Source: Asanoa ishikariensis (GTDB lineage Bacteria > Actinomycetota > Actinomycetes > Mycobacteriales > Micromonosporaceae). Taken from it: a stretch of 64,000 bases of DNA. How positions within the stretch are numbered: position 1 is the first letter of the stretch; each line of letters starts with the position of its first letter. This document shows positions 50,563 to 59,225 of the stretch, in pieces. The notes beneath the pieces were generated by a model that was given only the letters and a program-made list of their open reading frames with translations, was not told the DNA's origin and made no database searches. The position numbers were made by a program, and so were the translations under genes. The stretch covers positions 744,001-808,000 of the forward strand of contig NZ_FNQB01000003.1 of the NCBI RefSeq assembly GCF_900107455.1, in the 5' to 3' direction.

Positions 50563-50580
50563 GTGAAACGAGAGTTCCAC
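50563..50580. promoter_or_regulatory. Dyad GTGAAAC-GAGA-GTTCCAC between TetR and fusion gene
   Basis: GTGAAAC (50563-50569) and GTTCCAC (50574-50580) pair at six of seven positions around a 4-nt centre, in the 78-nt divergent region. Size and position fit a TetR operator for the 49969-50526 gene. Confidence 0.5.
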
Positions 50581-50604
50581 TCCCATATCGAAGGAGTCCG
50601 CACC

Positions 50605-51831
50605 ATGCCTACCGAAGACCTCATGCGCACCGCACTGCACAGCTATCTGGACGCGCTCAACAACCTGGATGTCGACGCGGCGCTCGCCCTGTTCGCGCAG
50701 GGCAGCACGCTGGAGGACCCCGTGGGCACGGGCGTCGCCGCCGCGCACGACCGCCTGCCCGTGATGTTCACGCAGATCCCGGCCGGCTCGACGTTCACAT
50801 TGGACACTCCGGTCCGCACGTCACACGGCTCCTCCGCGGCGATGGCCTTCTCCCTCCGGACGGTCGTCGACGGCGTACCTGTTCAGGTCCGGTCGCTCGA
50901 CGTCATGGACTTCGACGACGAGGGTCTGATCACCCACATGAACGCCTACACCGGCCCGTCCGACCAGGAGTTCGGCGCGAAGGCCGACCTCGACGGCTTC
51001 GAGCACGGCTACGCCGTGGCCAACGGGGTGCGACTGCACTACGAGATCGGTGGTGCCGGCGAGCCGCTCGTCCTGCTGGACGGCTTCCCCCGCACCACGC
51101 ACGCCCTCCACGGCATCATGTCCGAGCTCGTGAAGCGCTACCGCGTCATCGCCGTGGACTACCGGGGCCAGGGCGGATCGGACAAGCCCGCCGACGGGTA
51201 CGACAAGAAGACCATGGCGAAGGACGTCTACGAGCTGGTCCGCGCGCTGGGCTACGACAAGGTCAACATCGCCGGCGGTGACATGGGCGGGATGGTCGCG
51301 TACACGTTCGCCGCGAACCACCCATCGGCCACCGCGAAGCTGGCGCTCTGGGACAGCGGGCCGTTCGGCCCGTCCCACGCGACCATCCAGGCCTTCCCGC
51401 CGCCCGGCGCGGGGAACACCTGGTGGTATCCGCTCAGCCAGATCGACGGACTGCCGGCGAAGCTCCTCGCGGGGCGGTTCCGGCCGGTGATCGACTGGGC
51501 GGCCGACCACTTCGCGGTGCACCCCGAGAAGATCACCGAGCAGGACCGGGAGATCTATGCCCAGGCGTACGCGTCGCCCGAGGCGGTGACGGCGGCGTTC
51601 GCCACGTACGGCGCCTACCACCAGGACATCGCCGACAACGCGACCTACCGGCCGCTCACCATGCCGGTCCTGGTGCTGGGCAACAGCTTCACGCTCCCGT
51701 TCCTCAAGTCGGAGCTCGCGGCGCAGTTCCCCGACACCGCCCGCTACGTGACCATCGAGGACACCGGTCACTACATCGCGGAGGAACAGCCCGAGGCCCT
51801 CGCCGCCGAGCTGGCTGCGTTCTTTGGCTAG
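50605..51831 (+). CDS. SnoaL-like domain fused to an alpha/beta hydrolase
   Basis: 408 residues. Residues 1 to about 115 form an NTF2/SnoaL-like cone (TALHSYLDALNNLDVDAALALFAQG, TLEDPVGTG, VRSLDVMDFDDEGLI). From about 130 an alpha/beta hydrolase follows, with DYRGQGGSDKP, the nucleophile aspartate in AGGDMGGMVAY (epoxide hydrolase/dehalogenase type) and the catalytic His in DTGHYIAEEQPE. The usual HGFP oxyanion motif is LLDGFP here, so the first His is replaced. AAGGAG lies 8 nt before the ATG. The fusion may combine isomerisation or cyclisation with hydrolysis on one substrate. Confidence 0.88.
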   Translation: MPTEDLMRTALHSYLDALNNLDVDAALALFAQGSTLEDPVGTGVAAAHDRLPVMFTQIPAGSTFTLDTPVRTSHGSSAAMAFSLRTVVDGVPVQVRSLDVMDFDDEGLITHMNAYTGPSDQEFGAKADLDGFEHGYAVANGVRLHYEIGGAGEPLVLLDGFPRTTHALHGIMSELVKRYRVIAVDYRGQGGSDKPADGYDKKTMAKDVYELVRALGYDKVNIAGGDMGGMVAYTFAANHPSATAKLALWDSGPFGPSHATIQAFPPPGAGNTWWYPLSQIDGLPAKLLAGRFRPVIDWAADHFAVHPEKITEQDREIYAQAYASPEAVTAAFATYGAYHQDIADNATYRPLTMPVLVLGNSFTLPFLKSELAAQFPDTARYVTIEDTGHYIAEEQPEALAAELAAFFG

Positions 51832-52361
51832 CGGTTTGCCGACAGGGAGGCGAGTGCCTCGGTGAGGATGCGGTCGCTGAGCTCGGTGCCGGCGGTGGCC
51901 CGGGCGAGGAGCAGGGCGCCCACAGCCGTGCTCACAGCGGCCGTGTCACCGAGCTTGCCCGCGTAGTACGCGACTCCCTCGGCGTAGGCGGCGGCGACGT
52001 CGGGGTCGGCGGCGGGCATGTCGCGCGCGAAGCCGGCGAGCGGGCAGCCCTCGCCCGGGGAGTCGCGGTGTTCCGGCGAGAGGTAGTAGTCCAGGAAGCC
52101 GGCGCGGCTGCTCTCGTCGCCGGGCTCGCCGATGTTGTCCAGCCGCCTGCCGACCTCGGCCAGCCCCTGGTTCAACGCCTCGACGGCGAGGGCGTCCTTC
52201 GACGCGAAGTGCTTGTAGAAGCCGCCATGCGTCAGGCCCGCACCCGCCATCACGTCCGCGACGCTCACCTGGGCCACGCCGCGCTCACGGAACAGCCGTG
52301 TGGCCGTCTCGACGACCCGCCGGCGGTTCTCCTTCGCCTGTGCTTGCGACACCCGACTCAT
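51828..52361 (-). CDS. TetR-family regulator
   Basis: 177 residues. HTH: VVETATRLFRERGVAQVSVADVMAGAGLTHGGFYKHFASKDAL in outline (residues 16-58). The C-terminus has the cysteine-containing GEGCPLAGFARDMP found in the AcrR/NemR-like subgroup, where cysteines can sense electrophiles. It is divergent from the amidase gene, with a 26-bp dyad between them, and its stop overlaps the fusion gene's end by 4 bp. Confidence 0.9.
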   Translation of the reverse strand: MSRVSQAQAKENRRRVVETATRLFRERGVAQVSVADVMAGAGLTHGGFYKHFASKDALAVEALNQGLAEVGRRLDNIGEPGDESSRAGFLDYYLSPEHRDSPGEGCPLAGFARDMPAADPDVAAAYAEGVAYYAGKLGDTAAVSTAVGALLLARATAGTELSDRILTEALASLSANR

Positions 52362-52397
52362 AGCTTCCAGCTTAGATGACGATTTTCATATAAACGG

Positions 52398-52423
52398 TTG
52401 CGAGCCTCAGATGAGGAACGTAA
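52398..52423. promoter_or_regulatory. Amidase promoter with dyad centred on CCTCA-GA-TGAGG
   Basis: The perfect core CCTCA/TGAGG (52405-52416) extends imperfectly to TTGCG/CGTAA (52398-52423). It fills the 17-nt spacer between TTGCGA (52398-52403) and TAATCT (52421-52426), so a bound TetR would cover the promoter of the amidase gene. Confidence 0.5.
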
Positions 52424-52480
52424 TCTAAGAGTAACGGATCTTGTACGCAGCGTCACCACCGGCCCGAGAGGGGAATCACC

Positions 52481-53887
52481 ATGGCCACCGACCTCAACCA
52501 CTTCGACGCGACCGAGATCGCCGAGCTGATCCGCACCAGGAAGGTGTCCTCGGTCGAGGTGGTGCAGGCGCACCTGGACCGCATCCAGGCGGTCGACTCG
52601 AAGACCAATGCCGTCGTCACGCTCGCCGACGGTGCGCTGGATGCCGCGCGCGCAGCGGATTCCAAGCTCGCGACGGGCGCATCGGTGGGTCCCCTGCACG
52701 GCGTGCCCTTCACGTCCAAGGACTCGTTCGACACCGCCGGGGTGGCCACCCAACGCGGATCGCCGATCTTCGCGGGCCGGGTCCCGGACACCGACGCCAC
52801 TGCCGTGGCACGCATGAAGGACGCCGGCGCGATCCTGCTGGCGAAGACCAACCTGCCGGAGTTCTCGTACTGGATCGAGTCCGACAACCTCCTGACGGGC
52901 CGGACGAACAACCCCTGGGACCTCGACCGCTCCCCCGGCGGTTCCAGCGGCGGCGAGTCCGCGGCGATCGCGGCCGGGATGTCCCCGCTCGGCATCGGCA
53001 GCGACCTGTCCATCTCGCTGCGCGGGCCGGCGGCCGACACCGGCATCATGGCGCTCAAGGCGACCCACGGCCGTGTCCCGATGACGGGGATCTGGCCGCG
53101 CGAGCCGCGCCGTGACTGGCACGCCGGCCCGATGGCCCGCTCCATCCGCGACCTCAAACTGGCGTACTCCGTCCTGGCCGGTCCGGACGGTTTCGACGGC
53201 TACTCCGACTTCCCGCGCGAGTTCGACGCCGGCCTGGGCGAGACACCGGACCGCCCCGTCCGCGTCGGCTGGCTCGTCGACTCGGGACTCGGCCCGACCG
53301 ACCCGGAGGTTGCGGCAACGGTGCGGGCGGCCGCCGACGCGCTGCAGGCAGCGGGAGCCCAGGTCGACGCGGTGAGCATTCCGGCCCTCGAACGGGACAA
53401 CCCGCTCGACCTGTGGATGCGGGAGCACCGCATGGAGATGAAGCCTCCGGTGCGGGAGGTCACCGCGGGTCACGAGGACGAGATGTTCCTGTATTCCAAG
53501 ACCTTGATGGGCCTGCCCGATATTCCGGTGGCGGACTACGTGGACGCGGACGAGGGCCGCGAGCGGCTGCGGGACGGCTTCAGCGAATACTTCCAGGGGT
53601 ACGACCTGCTGCTGCTGCCGGTGACGACGTTCCCCGCGCACGAGCACGGGCTCACGAAGACGACCGTGGACGGCCAGACGGTAGACGCGTTCCACGTGAG
53701 CTCGACAACGGTCCCGTTCAACCTGACCGGCCTGCCGGCCCTGTCGATGCGCTTCGGCACGGCCAGCGACGGCATGCCCATCGGCGTGCAGCTGGTGGCC
53801 AACTGGCACGCGGAGTCGACGATCCTGCACATCGCCTCACTGCTGGAGTCGCTGAGCCCGGTCCGCGACCTGCACCCCGCAATCTGA
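52481..53887 (+). CDS. Amidase signature family enzyme
   Basis: 468 residues. The Ser-cisSer-Lys triad can be placed: K80 (TSKDSFD), the cis-Ser in SPGGSSGGE (155/156), and the nucleophile S179 in GSDLSISLRGPA. The oxyanion-loop GGS of most members is S-I-S here, although the nucleophile is kept. It hydrolyses a carboxamide or aryl amide; the substrate is not evident. AGGGGA lies 8 nt upstream. Probably controlled by the divergent TetR. Confidence 0.9.
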   Translation: MATDLNHFDATEIAELIRTRKVSSVEVVQAHLDRIQAVDSKTNAVVTLADGALDAARAADSKLATGASVGPLHGVPFTSKDSFDTAGVATQRGSPIFAGRVPDTDATAVARMKDAGAILLAKTNLPEFSYWIESDNLLTGRTNNPWDLDRSPGGSSGGESAAIAAGMSPLGIGSDLSISLRGPAADTGIMALKATHGRVPMTGIWPREPRRDWHAGPMARSIRDLKLAYSVLAGPDGFDGYSDFPREFDAGLGETPDRPVRVGWLVDSGLGPTDPEVAATVRAAADALQAAGAQVDAVSIPALERDNPLDLWMREHRMEMKPPVREVTAGHEDEMFLYSKTLMGLPDIPVADYVDADEGRERLRDGFSEYFQGYDLLLLPVTTFPAHEHGLTKTTVDGQTVDAFHVSSTTVPFNLTGLPALSMRFGTASDGMPIGVQLVANWHAESTILHIASLLESLSPVRDLHPAI

Positions 53888-53888
53888 C

Positions 53889-54632
53889 TCAGCGCTTCGC
53901 CTCGATCAGGGTGCGCGTGGAGTGGGCCACGAACGCACCCTGATCGCGGATGCGCGCGTCGAGTCGCTCGAGGCTCTCGGCGTAGCGGTCGACCGTGAAG
54001 TCCGGAACCCACCACACGCACTTACGCAGAAGGTAGACAACGGCACCGACGTCGAAGAACTCCATCCGACAACGCGCAGTCCGCAGGTCCACGATCCGCA
54101 GCCCGGCCGACCGGGCGGCCTCGGCCTCGCGCTCAGGATCGCGCCCTTCACGAGACAACGGGCCGAGGAACCACTCGATCAGCTCGTACGCGGATCCCGG
54201 CCCGACATGCTGCGCGAAGTACGTGCCGTCGTCGGCCAGGACGCGGGCGATCTCGTGCCAGTCCGGGCTCACCGGATGCCGGCTGCTCACCAACTCGAAG
54301 CTGCCGTCGGTGAACGGCAACGGCCGCCCCTGCTCGACGGAGACGACCTCGACGCCCCTGTGCGACAGCAGGCGACGGGCACGGTCGGCGTTGGGCGCCC
54401 AGCCCTCGGTAACAACCATCCGGGCGGGCAGTCTCGGCGCCTGAGCGATGAGCTCTCCGCCGCCGGTGTCGATGTCGAGGGCGGAGCCGACCCGGTCCAG
54501 GCGCTCGGCAAGGAGGCGCGAATAGCCCCACGAGGGCCGCTGTTCGGTCGCCCGCCCGTCGAGCCAGTCGAAGCTCCATCCGGACACGTCCACCGCGGCA
54601 GCCTCGTCGACAAGCTCACTGAACGCACGCAC
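53889..54632 (-). CDS. Class I SAM-dependent methyltransferase-like protein
   Basis: 247 residues from GTG 54632 (VRAFSELVDEAAAVDV). SAM-binding features: ALDIDTGGGELIAQAP, then acidic VVTEGWAPNADRARRLL and PFTDGSFELVSSRHPV. The first motif is D-T-G-G-G in place of the usual G-x-G-x-G order but keeps the glycine turn. Substrate unknown. It is convergent with the amidase gene, with one base between the stops. Confidence 0.85.
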   Translation of the reverse strand: MRAFSELVDEAAAVDVSGWSFDWLDGRATEQRPSWGYSRLLAERLDRVGSALDIDTGGGELIAQAPRLPARMVVTEGWAPNADRARRLLSHRGVEVVSVEQGRPLPFTDGSFELVSSRHPVSPDWHEIARVLADDGTYFAQHVGPGSAYELIEWFLGPLSREGRDPEREAEAARSAGLRIVDLRTARCRMEFFDVGAVVYLLRKCVWWVPDFTVDRYAESLERLDARIRDQGAFVAHSTRTLIEAKR

Positions 54633-54720
54633 ACAGACATCGTCCCGAGACCGTCAACCGGAAATGCCCTTAGCGCGTGGTCAGCGAGGGTCCGGGATAC
54701 CGAATTCGGGGTGGCAGAGG

Positions 54721-55503
54721 TTAGGCGCGGCCAAAGTCGGTGGGGAATTCGGCTGCCTTCGTCCTGAAAGCCCGGCCTATGGGGTCGATGCCGTGGTCCA
54801 CGGGTGCGAAGAAGGCGTCGCCGGGCGACTCGCCGTTCAGGGCTTCCTCCACGAAGCTCGCGGTCTCGGTCAGCCCGAAGTAGCGCAGCGCGTTGATCGC
54901 GCGCCGGACGTGAAACGGCTCGTTGACCTCCAGAGCGAAGCCCAGGCCGCCACTCATCGCGGAGTTGTAGACGCGGAGCAACGACGCCAGGTGCTCAATG
55001 CCCGGAGGGGTGCCTTCAGGCATTTCACCGTCGGCGCCGGAATCGGTGGCCTCGTTCCAGATGTGGTCAAGCTCGTCCAACCCGCCTCCGGCGAGCACCC
55101 GCGACAGTTCCGCGATCGTGTCGCGCGCCTCCGCGGCGTCCGTGTCGTCGACCCAACCCTGCTGCCATGGACCGGCGACGAACAGCAAGGCTTCGCGCGC
55201 GATGCTCGCCAACCTCGGCGCGGGTGCGCCCAGCCGGACGTCGGGGGCGAGGTCGTTCTCGGCCAACGATTCAAGGCGCTCGGAGAACTGTCGTCCGAAG
55301 GGCAGGGTCGCCGCGACGATCGCCGCGGCGGCCACGACCTCGTCCGGGAAGAACTCCCGCCCGAGCAGATCGGGCTGGTTCCTCACGAGCAGGAACAGGC
55401 GCTCCAGCTCCGCCGCCCGCCCATCGGGAGGCTGTTCGGCGAGCTCCTCCAGGAAGTCCATGGCGCCGTCGCTGGAGAACGGGTCCGTCCCGAACGTTCC
55501 CAT
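54721..55503 (-). CDS. DUF4259-domain protein
   Basis: 260 residues from ATG 55503 with GGGGAGG 8 nt upstream. The N-terminus MGTFGTDPFSSDGAMDFLEEL and the segment LLGREFFPDEVVAAAAIVAA match the DUF4259 pattern. The C-terminal half (DELDHIWNEATDSG, INALRYFGLTETASFVEEAL) resembles the DMP19-like family. Both occur widely in bacteria, often in toxin-immunity or unknown contexts. No partner toxin is visible. The 88 nt after the methyltransferase start hold nothing recognisable. Confidence 0.75.
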   Translation of the reverse strand: MGTFGTDPFSSDGAMDFLEELAEQPPDGRAAELERLFLLVRNQPDLLGREFFPDEVVAAAAIVAATLPFGRQFSERLESLAENDLAPDVRLGAPAPRLASIAREALLFVAGPWQQGWVDDTDAAEARDTIAELSRVLAGGGLDELDHIWNEATDSGADGEMPEGTPPGIEHLASLLRVYNSAMSGGLGFALEVNEPFHVRRAINALRYFGLTETASFVEEALNGESPGDAFFAPVDHGIDPIGRAFRTKAAEFPTDFGRA

Positions 55504-55635
55504 GTTCGCTGCCTCCCCAAGACGACGGTCGGCTAAAGCTACAAGATCCAGGACTGAGCGGGCCGACCTCCTGGCCGATGGCTTCGCGAGCGGCCAGCGT
55601 CGATGATGGTGCGAGCCGGCTGAGGGGTGGTTCGG

Positions 55636-56415
55636 GTGGTCTCGCGGGTAACGATGCGAAGGGCCTTCGCCGTCGGCGTGGGGATTGCGGCGGTGTCGGC
55701 AGGTTGGTTCGAGGCGACGTACTCCGATGGCCCCAGCTACTGGCGCGATTTCGCCGTCCGCATGGGGCCGTGGCTGTTGTACCTCCTGGCGATGGTCCTT
55801 TTCGCGGTCCGACAGCGACGCCTCTCGCGCACGGTCGCTTTCGATCTTGGCGAGAACGACCGGGCCTTCCGCACCCGTGTGAAACCTGAAGCCGTTTGGT
55901 ATCCCGCCGCCATGACAGTGGCGCTCACCGCCGCCTTCTGGGCCCTCGGACCGTCCACTTGGGAGGCCGGAGCCGATCCGGAGTGGCAGCTCACGGTCGT
56001 CGAGGTCGTGGCCACGGTCCCTCTGGGCCTGGCGACCGTGGCGCTCCTCGGATCCCAGCTCTACACACTCTGGGCAGGGCTGCCCGCCGTCGTGCTGACG
56101 GCGCACGGAGTGCGGCTGCGGTCCCCGTTCGGCTACCAGGTGGTGCCATGGAACGCGCTGCGAGCTGATTGCCCGCCCCGGCCGGACCCCGGAGACCGCT
56201 TCCTGCACCTGGCCGTCGAGCGAGGACTCGGCGCACGCCGGAGGGGCCTCGCCCTCATCCCGCTCCCTTGGCTCGACATCCACCCCTGGTTCCTGGCCGA
56301 CGCGATCAGGCACTACGCCGCCCACCCCGAACACCGGGCCGCGATCGGGACGCCCGAAGAGCACGAGCGACTTCGCCACCTGCTCCTCGCCGGAGCGGGA
56401 GCCGCCGCAGCATAG
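55636..56415 (+). CDS. Membrane protein, unknown, with PH-like C-terminal region
   Basis: 259 residues from GTG 55636, chosen because GAGGGG lies 8 nt upstream; GTG 55627 and ATG 55654 are alternatives. About three to four membrane helices (MRRAFAVGVGIAAVSAGWF, MGPWLLYLLAMVLFAV, YPAAMTVALTAAFWALG, VVEVVATVPLGLATVALLG) are followed by a soluble part with VVLTAHGVRLRSPFGYQVVPWNAL, like bacterial PH-domain membrane proteins. Function unknown. Confidence 0.7.
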   Translation: MVSRVTMRRAFAVGVGIAAVSAGWFEATYSDGPSYWRDFAVRMGPWLLYLLAMVLFAVRQRRLSRTVAFDLGENDRAFRTRVKPEAVWYPAAMTVALTAAFWALGPSTWEAGADPEWQLTVVEVVATVPLGLATVALLGSQLYTLWAGLPAVVLTAHGVRLRSPFGYQVVPWNALRADCPPRPDPGDRFLHLAVERGLGARRRGLALIPLPWLDIHPWFLADAIRHYAAHPEHRAAIGTPEEHERLRHLLLAGAGAAAA

Positions 56416-56426
56416 ATTGCGATCTG

Positions 56427-56454
56427 TTGACGGGCGTCACAGATGCATTAGAGT
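56427..56454 (+). promoter_or_regulatory. Promoter of the acyl-CoA dehydrogenase operon with TGACG-GG-CGTCA
   Basis: TTGACG (56427-56432), 16 nt, TAGAGT (56449-56454). A perfect dyad TGACG-GG-CGTCA (56428-56439) covers the -35. The aryl-CoA ligase promoter at 60494 has the same arrangement (TGAC-N4-GTCA at the -35 and a 16-nt spacer), so both are probably controlled by the PaaX-type regulator between them. Confidence 0.65.
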
Positions 56455-56491
56455 TAGCCGGGCCGTACGTGCCGACCCGGGAGGGACGCGG

Positions 56492-57640
56492 ATGGTCGAG
56501 TTTCGCCTGAGTGCCGAGCATCAGCGGTTCGTCGGCTGGGCGCGGGCGACGGCGGCCGAACAGCTTGTCCCGCTGGCCCGGCACGACGGCAGAGTCAACC
56601 GGCCGCTGCTGCGAGCCATGGGCGACCTCGGGCTCCTGCGCGCCGCGTTCGGTGGCACCGGCGACCAGCCGCGCGACGCCGCCGCCCTCCAGCTATGCCT
56701 GCTGCGCGAGACGATCGCCCAGGTCAGCGCCGAGGCCGAGACCGCGTTGGCACTGCAAGGGCTGGGCAGCTACCCCATCCTGCAGTCAGGCACCGCCGAG
56801 TGCGTGGCCCGCTGGATCCCGCAGGTCGTGTCGGGCCAGGCCGTCGCGGCGTTCGCCCTCTCCGAGCCCGACGCCGGCTCCGACGCGGCGGCGCTGAAGC
56901 TGCGGGCCGAGCGCGACGGTGCCGGATGGCGGCTGACCGGCGAGAAAATGTGGATCTCGAACGCGCCGGACGCCGACGTCTACTCGGTCTTCGCCCGCAC
57001 GACGCCGGACGCGCGCGGCAAGGGCGTCACCGCGTTCGCCGTGCCGGGCGATACCGACGGGCTGTCCGGCGAGCCGCTGGACATGCTGTCCCCGCACCCC
57101 ATCGGACGATTGGTCTTCGACGGCGTGTACGTCGGCCCGGACGCACTGCTCGGCGAGGTGGACGGCGGTTTCGCCGTCGCCATGCGGACCCTGGACCTGT
57201 TCCGGCCCAGCGTGGGCGGGTTCGCGGTCGGCATGGCCCAGTCCGCCCTGGACGCCACGGTGGCACACGTGCGGACCCGGCAGGTGCACGGCGGCCCCCT
57301 GGCACGGCAGCAGGCGGTCGCCCACCGGATCGCCGACCTGGCCACGCAGCTCGAAGCCGCCCGGCTGCTCGTCTACGCCGCCGCGGCCGCGTACGACGCC
57401 GGAGACCAACCGCGGGACCAGCGCCGCCGGTCGGCGATGGCCAAGCTGTTCGCCACCGAGGCCGCGCAGCAGATCGTCGACGGCTGCGTGCAACTCCACG
57501 GCGCGGTCGCCCTCCGCAGCGGCCACCTTCTCGAGCAGCTCTACCGGGATGTGCGGTCCCTGCGCATCTACGAAGGCGCCTCCGAGATCCAGCGCACCAT
57601 CATCGCCCGCGACCTGATCGACTTGGATGCCAGCAGATGA
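56492..57640 (+). CDS. Acyl-CoA dehydrogenase
   Basis: 382 residues from ATG 56492, with GGGAGGG 7 nt upstream. FAD/substrate segments: FALSEPDAGSDAAALKL, TGEKMWISNAPDAD, and YRDVRSLRIYEGASEIQRTII with the catalytic Glu at 361. It removes hydrogens from an acyl-CoA, handing electrons to ETF. In this cluster it should act on a ring-derived CoA thioester. First of four coupled genes (ATGA, 1-nt and GTGA overlaps). Confidence 0.93.
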   Translation: MVEFRLSAEHQRFVGWARATAAEQLVPLARHDGRVNRPLLRAMGDLGLLRAAFGGTGDQPRDAAALQLCLLRETIAQVSAEAETALALQGLGSYPILQSGTAECVARWIPQVVSGQAVAAFALSEPDAGSDAAALKLRAERDGAGWRLTGEKMWISNAPDADVYSVFARTTPDARGKGVTAFAVPGDTDGLSGEPLDMLSPHPIGRLVFDGVYVGPDALLGEVDGGFAVAMRTLDLFRPSVGGFAVGMAQSALDATVAHVRTRQVHGGPLARQQAVAHRIADLATQLEAARLLVYAAAAAYDAGDQPRDQRRRSAMAKLFATEAAQQIVDGCVQLHGAVALRSGHLLEQLYRDVRSLRIYEGASEIQRTIIARDLIDLDASR

Positions 57641-58473
57641 CCGAGCCGTACCGCTTCCACGCCTCGCCCCGGCTGACCACGTCGTGGGACAACTTCCGGT
57701 TCGCGAAGGCCGACGGTGTCGCCACCGTGACGCTGGACCGCCCGGACAAGCTCAACGCGCTCACCTTCGAGAGCTACGCCGACCTGCGCGACCTGCTCGC
57801 CGAACTGCCACACCACCAGGACGTACGCGCGTTGGTCATCCGCGGTGAGGGCAAGGGGTTCTGCGGCGGCGGCGACGTCAACGAGATCATCGGCGAGCTG
57901 GTCACGATGGAGCCGCGCGACCTGATGCGGTTCACCAAGATGACCGGCGACGTGATCCGGGCGATGCGCGAGTGCCCGATCCCGATCGTCACCGCGATCC
58001 ACGGCATCGCCGCGGGCGCCGGGGCCGTGGTCGCGCTGGCGTCGGACTTCCGGGTGGTCAGCACGTCCGGCCGGTTCGCGTTCCTGTTCACGAAGGTCGG
58101 GCTGTCCGGCGGCGACATGGGTGCCGCGTACCTGCTGCCGCGCGTGGTGGGCCTGGGCCGGGCGACGGAGCTGCTGATGCTCGGCGCCACGATCGACTCG
58201 GCGACCGCCGACCGGTACGGCCTGGTGTCCCGGCTCGTGTCCGACGACGAGCTCGACGCCTCGGTGGCCGACCTCGCCCGTACGCTCGCCGACGGTCCGA
58301 CGCTCGCCTTCGCCCAGACCAAGTCGCTGCTCACGCGGGAGCTGGACATGCCCATGTCGGCGGCGATGGAGCTCGACGCGATGACCCAGGCGCTGCTGAT
58401 GACCACGAAAGACCACGCGGAGTTCCATGCCGCCTTCACGCAACGGCGCCCTCCGCGCTGGCAGGGGCGCTGA
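57637..58473 (+). CDS. Enoyl-CoA hydratase/isomerase-family protein
   Basis: 278 residues of the crotonase fold: ATVTLDRPDKLNALTFESY, ALVIRGEGKGFCGGGDVNEI (oxyanion hole) and TAIHGIAAGAGAVVALASD. At the position of the first catalytic glutamate the protein has FLFTKVGLSGGDMGAAYLLPR, so that Glu is absent and an Asp follows nearby. It may act as a hydrolase or isomerase rather than a simple hydratase. Coupled to the acyl-CoA dehydrogenase by an ATGA overlap. Confidence 0.9.
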   Translation: MTEPYRFHASPRLTTSWDNFRFAKADGVATVTLDRPDKLNALTFESYADLRDLLAELPHHQDVRALVIRGEGKGFCGGGDVNEIIGELVTMEPRDLMRFTKMTGDVIRAMRECPIPIVTAIHGIAAGAGAVVALASDFRVVSTSGRFAFLFTKVGLSGGDMGAAYLLPRVVGLGRATELLMLGATIDSATADRYGLVSRLVSDDELDASVADLARTLADGPTLAFAQTKSLLTRELDMPMSAAMELDAMTQALLMTTKDHAEFHAAFTQRRPPRWQGR

Positions 58474-59225
58474 TGGACGGCCGCGTCGCGCTGGTCACCG
58501 GCGCCAGTCGCGGGATCGGTCAGGCGGTCGCCCACCGGCTGAGCGCCGAAGGTGCGCGGGTCGCCCTGGTCGCCCGCGACAAGGGAGCGCTGGACGAGGC
58601 CGCGGCCGGTTGCGCCGGGCCGGTGCTGGCCATCCCGGCCGACGTCACCGACCCCGAGCAGGTCGAGTCCGCGTACGCCACGGTCGAGCGCACCTGGGGA
58701 CCGGTGGAGATGCTCGTCGCCTGCGCCGGCGCGGGGCACTCCGCCCGGCTCGACCGCACGTCCGACGCCGACTGGCAGCGGATGCTGGACCTCAACCTGA
58801 CGGCACCCTTCCGGTGCATCCGGCGCTGCGTGCCGGCGATGCGCGCGGCGGGCTGGGGCCGGGTAGTCGTCATCGCGTCCTCGGCGGCTCACATCGGCGA
58901 GCCCTACATCGCCGCGTACACCGCCAGCAAGCACGGTGTTCTGGGTCTGGTCCGGTCCGCCGCCGCCGAGCTCGCCGGGACCGGCGTGACGGTCAACGCG
59001 GTCGCGCCGGGCTACGTCGACACCCCGATGACCGACGTCACCGTCGAGACGATCGCGGCGACCACCGGGCGCAGCCCGCAAGAGGCCCGGCGCCTGTTGG
59101 AGCGCAAGCAACCCATCGGCCGGCTGATCCGGCCGGACGAGGTCGCCGACGCGGTCTGGTTCTGCCTGGCCAACGGTGCGGTCACGGGCCAGGCCATCAA
59201 TGTGGACGGAGGCGCGGTGCAGTGA
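58473..59225 (+). CDS. Short-chain dehydrogenase (3-hydroxyacyl-CoA dehydrogenase-like)
   Basis: 250 residues. TGASRGIGQAVAHRL is the NAD(P) motif, NVAG-type segment is ACAGAGHSA, and the catalytic Ser (VVIASSAAHIG) and Tyr-x3-Lys (AAYTASKHG) are present. The end PIGRLIRPDEVADAVWFCL...GQAINVDGG is typical. In this operon it probably oxidises the 3-hydroxyacyl-CoA made from the ring compound. Confidence 0.93.
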   Translation: MDGRVALVTGASRGIGQAVAHRLSAEGARVALVARDKGALDEAAAGCAGPVLAIPADVTDPEQVESAYATVERTWGPVEMLVACAGAGHSARLDRTSDADWQRMLDLNLTAPFRCIRRCVPAMRAAGWGRVVVIASSAAHIGEPYIAAYTASKHGVLGLVRSAAAELAGTGVTVNAVAPGYVDTPMTDVTVETIAATTGRSPQEARRLLERKQPIGRLIRPDEVADAVWFCLANGAVTGQAINVDGGAVQ

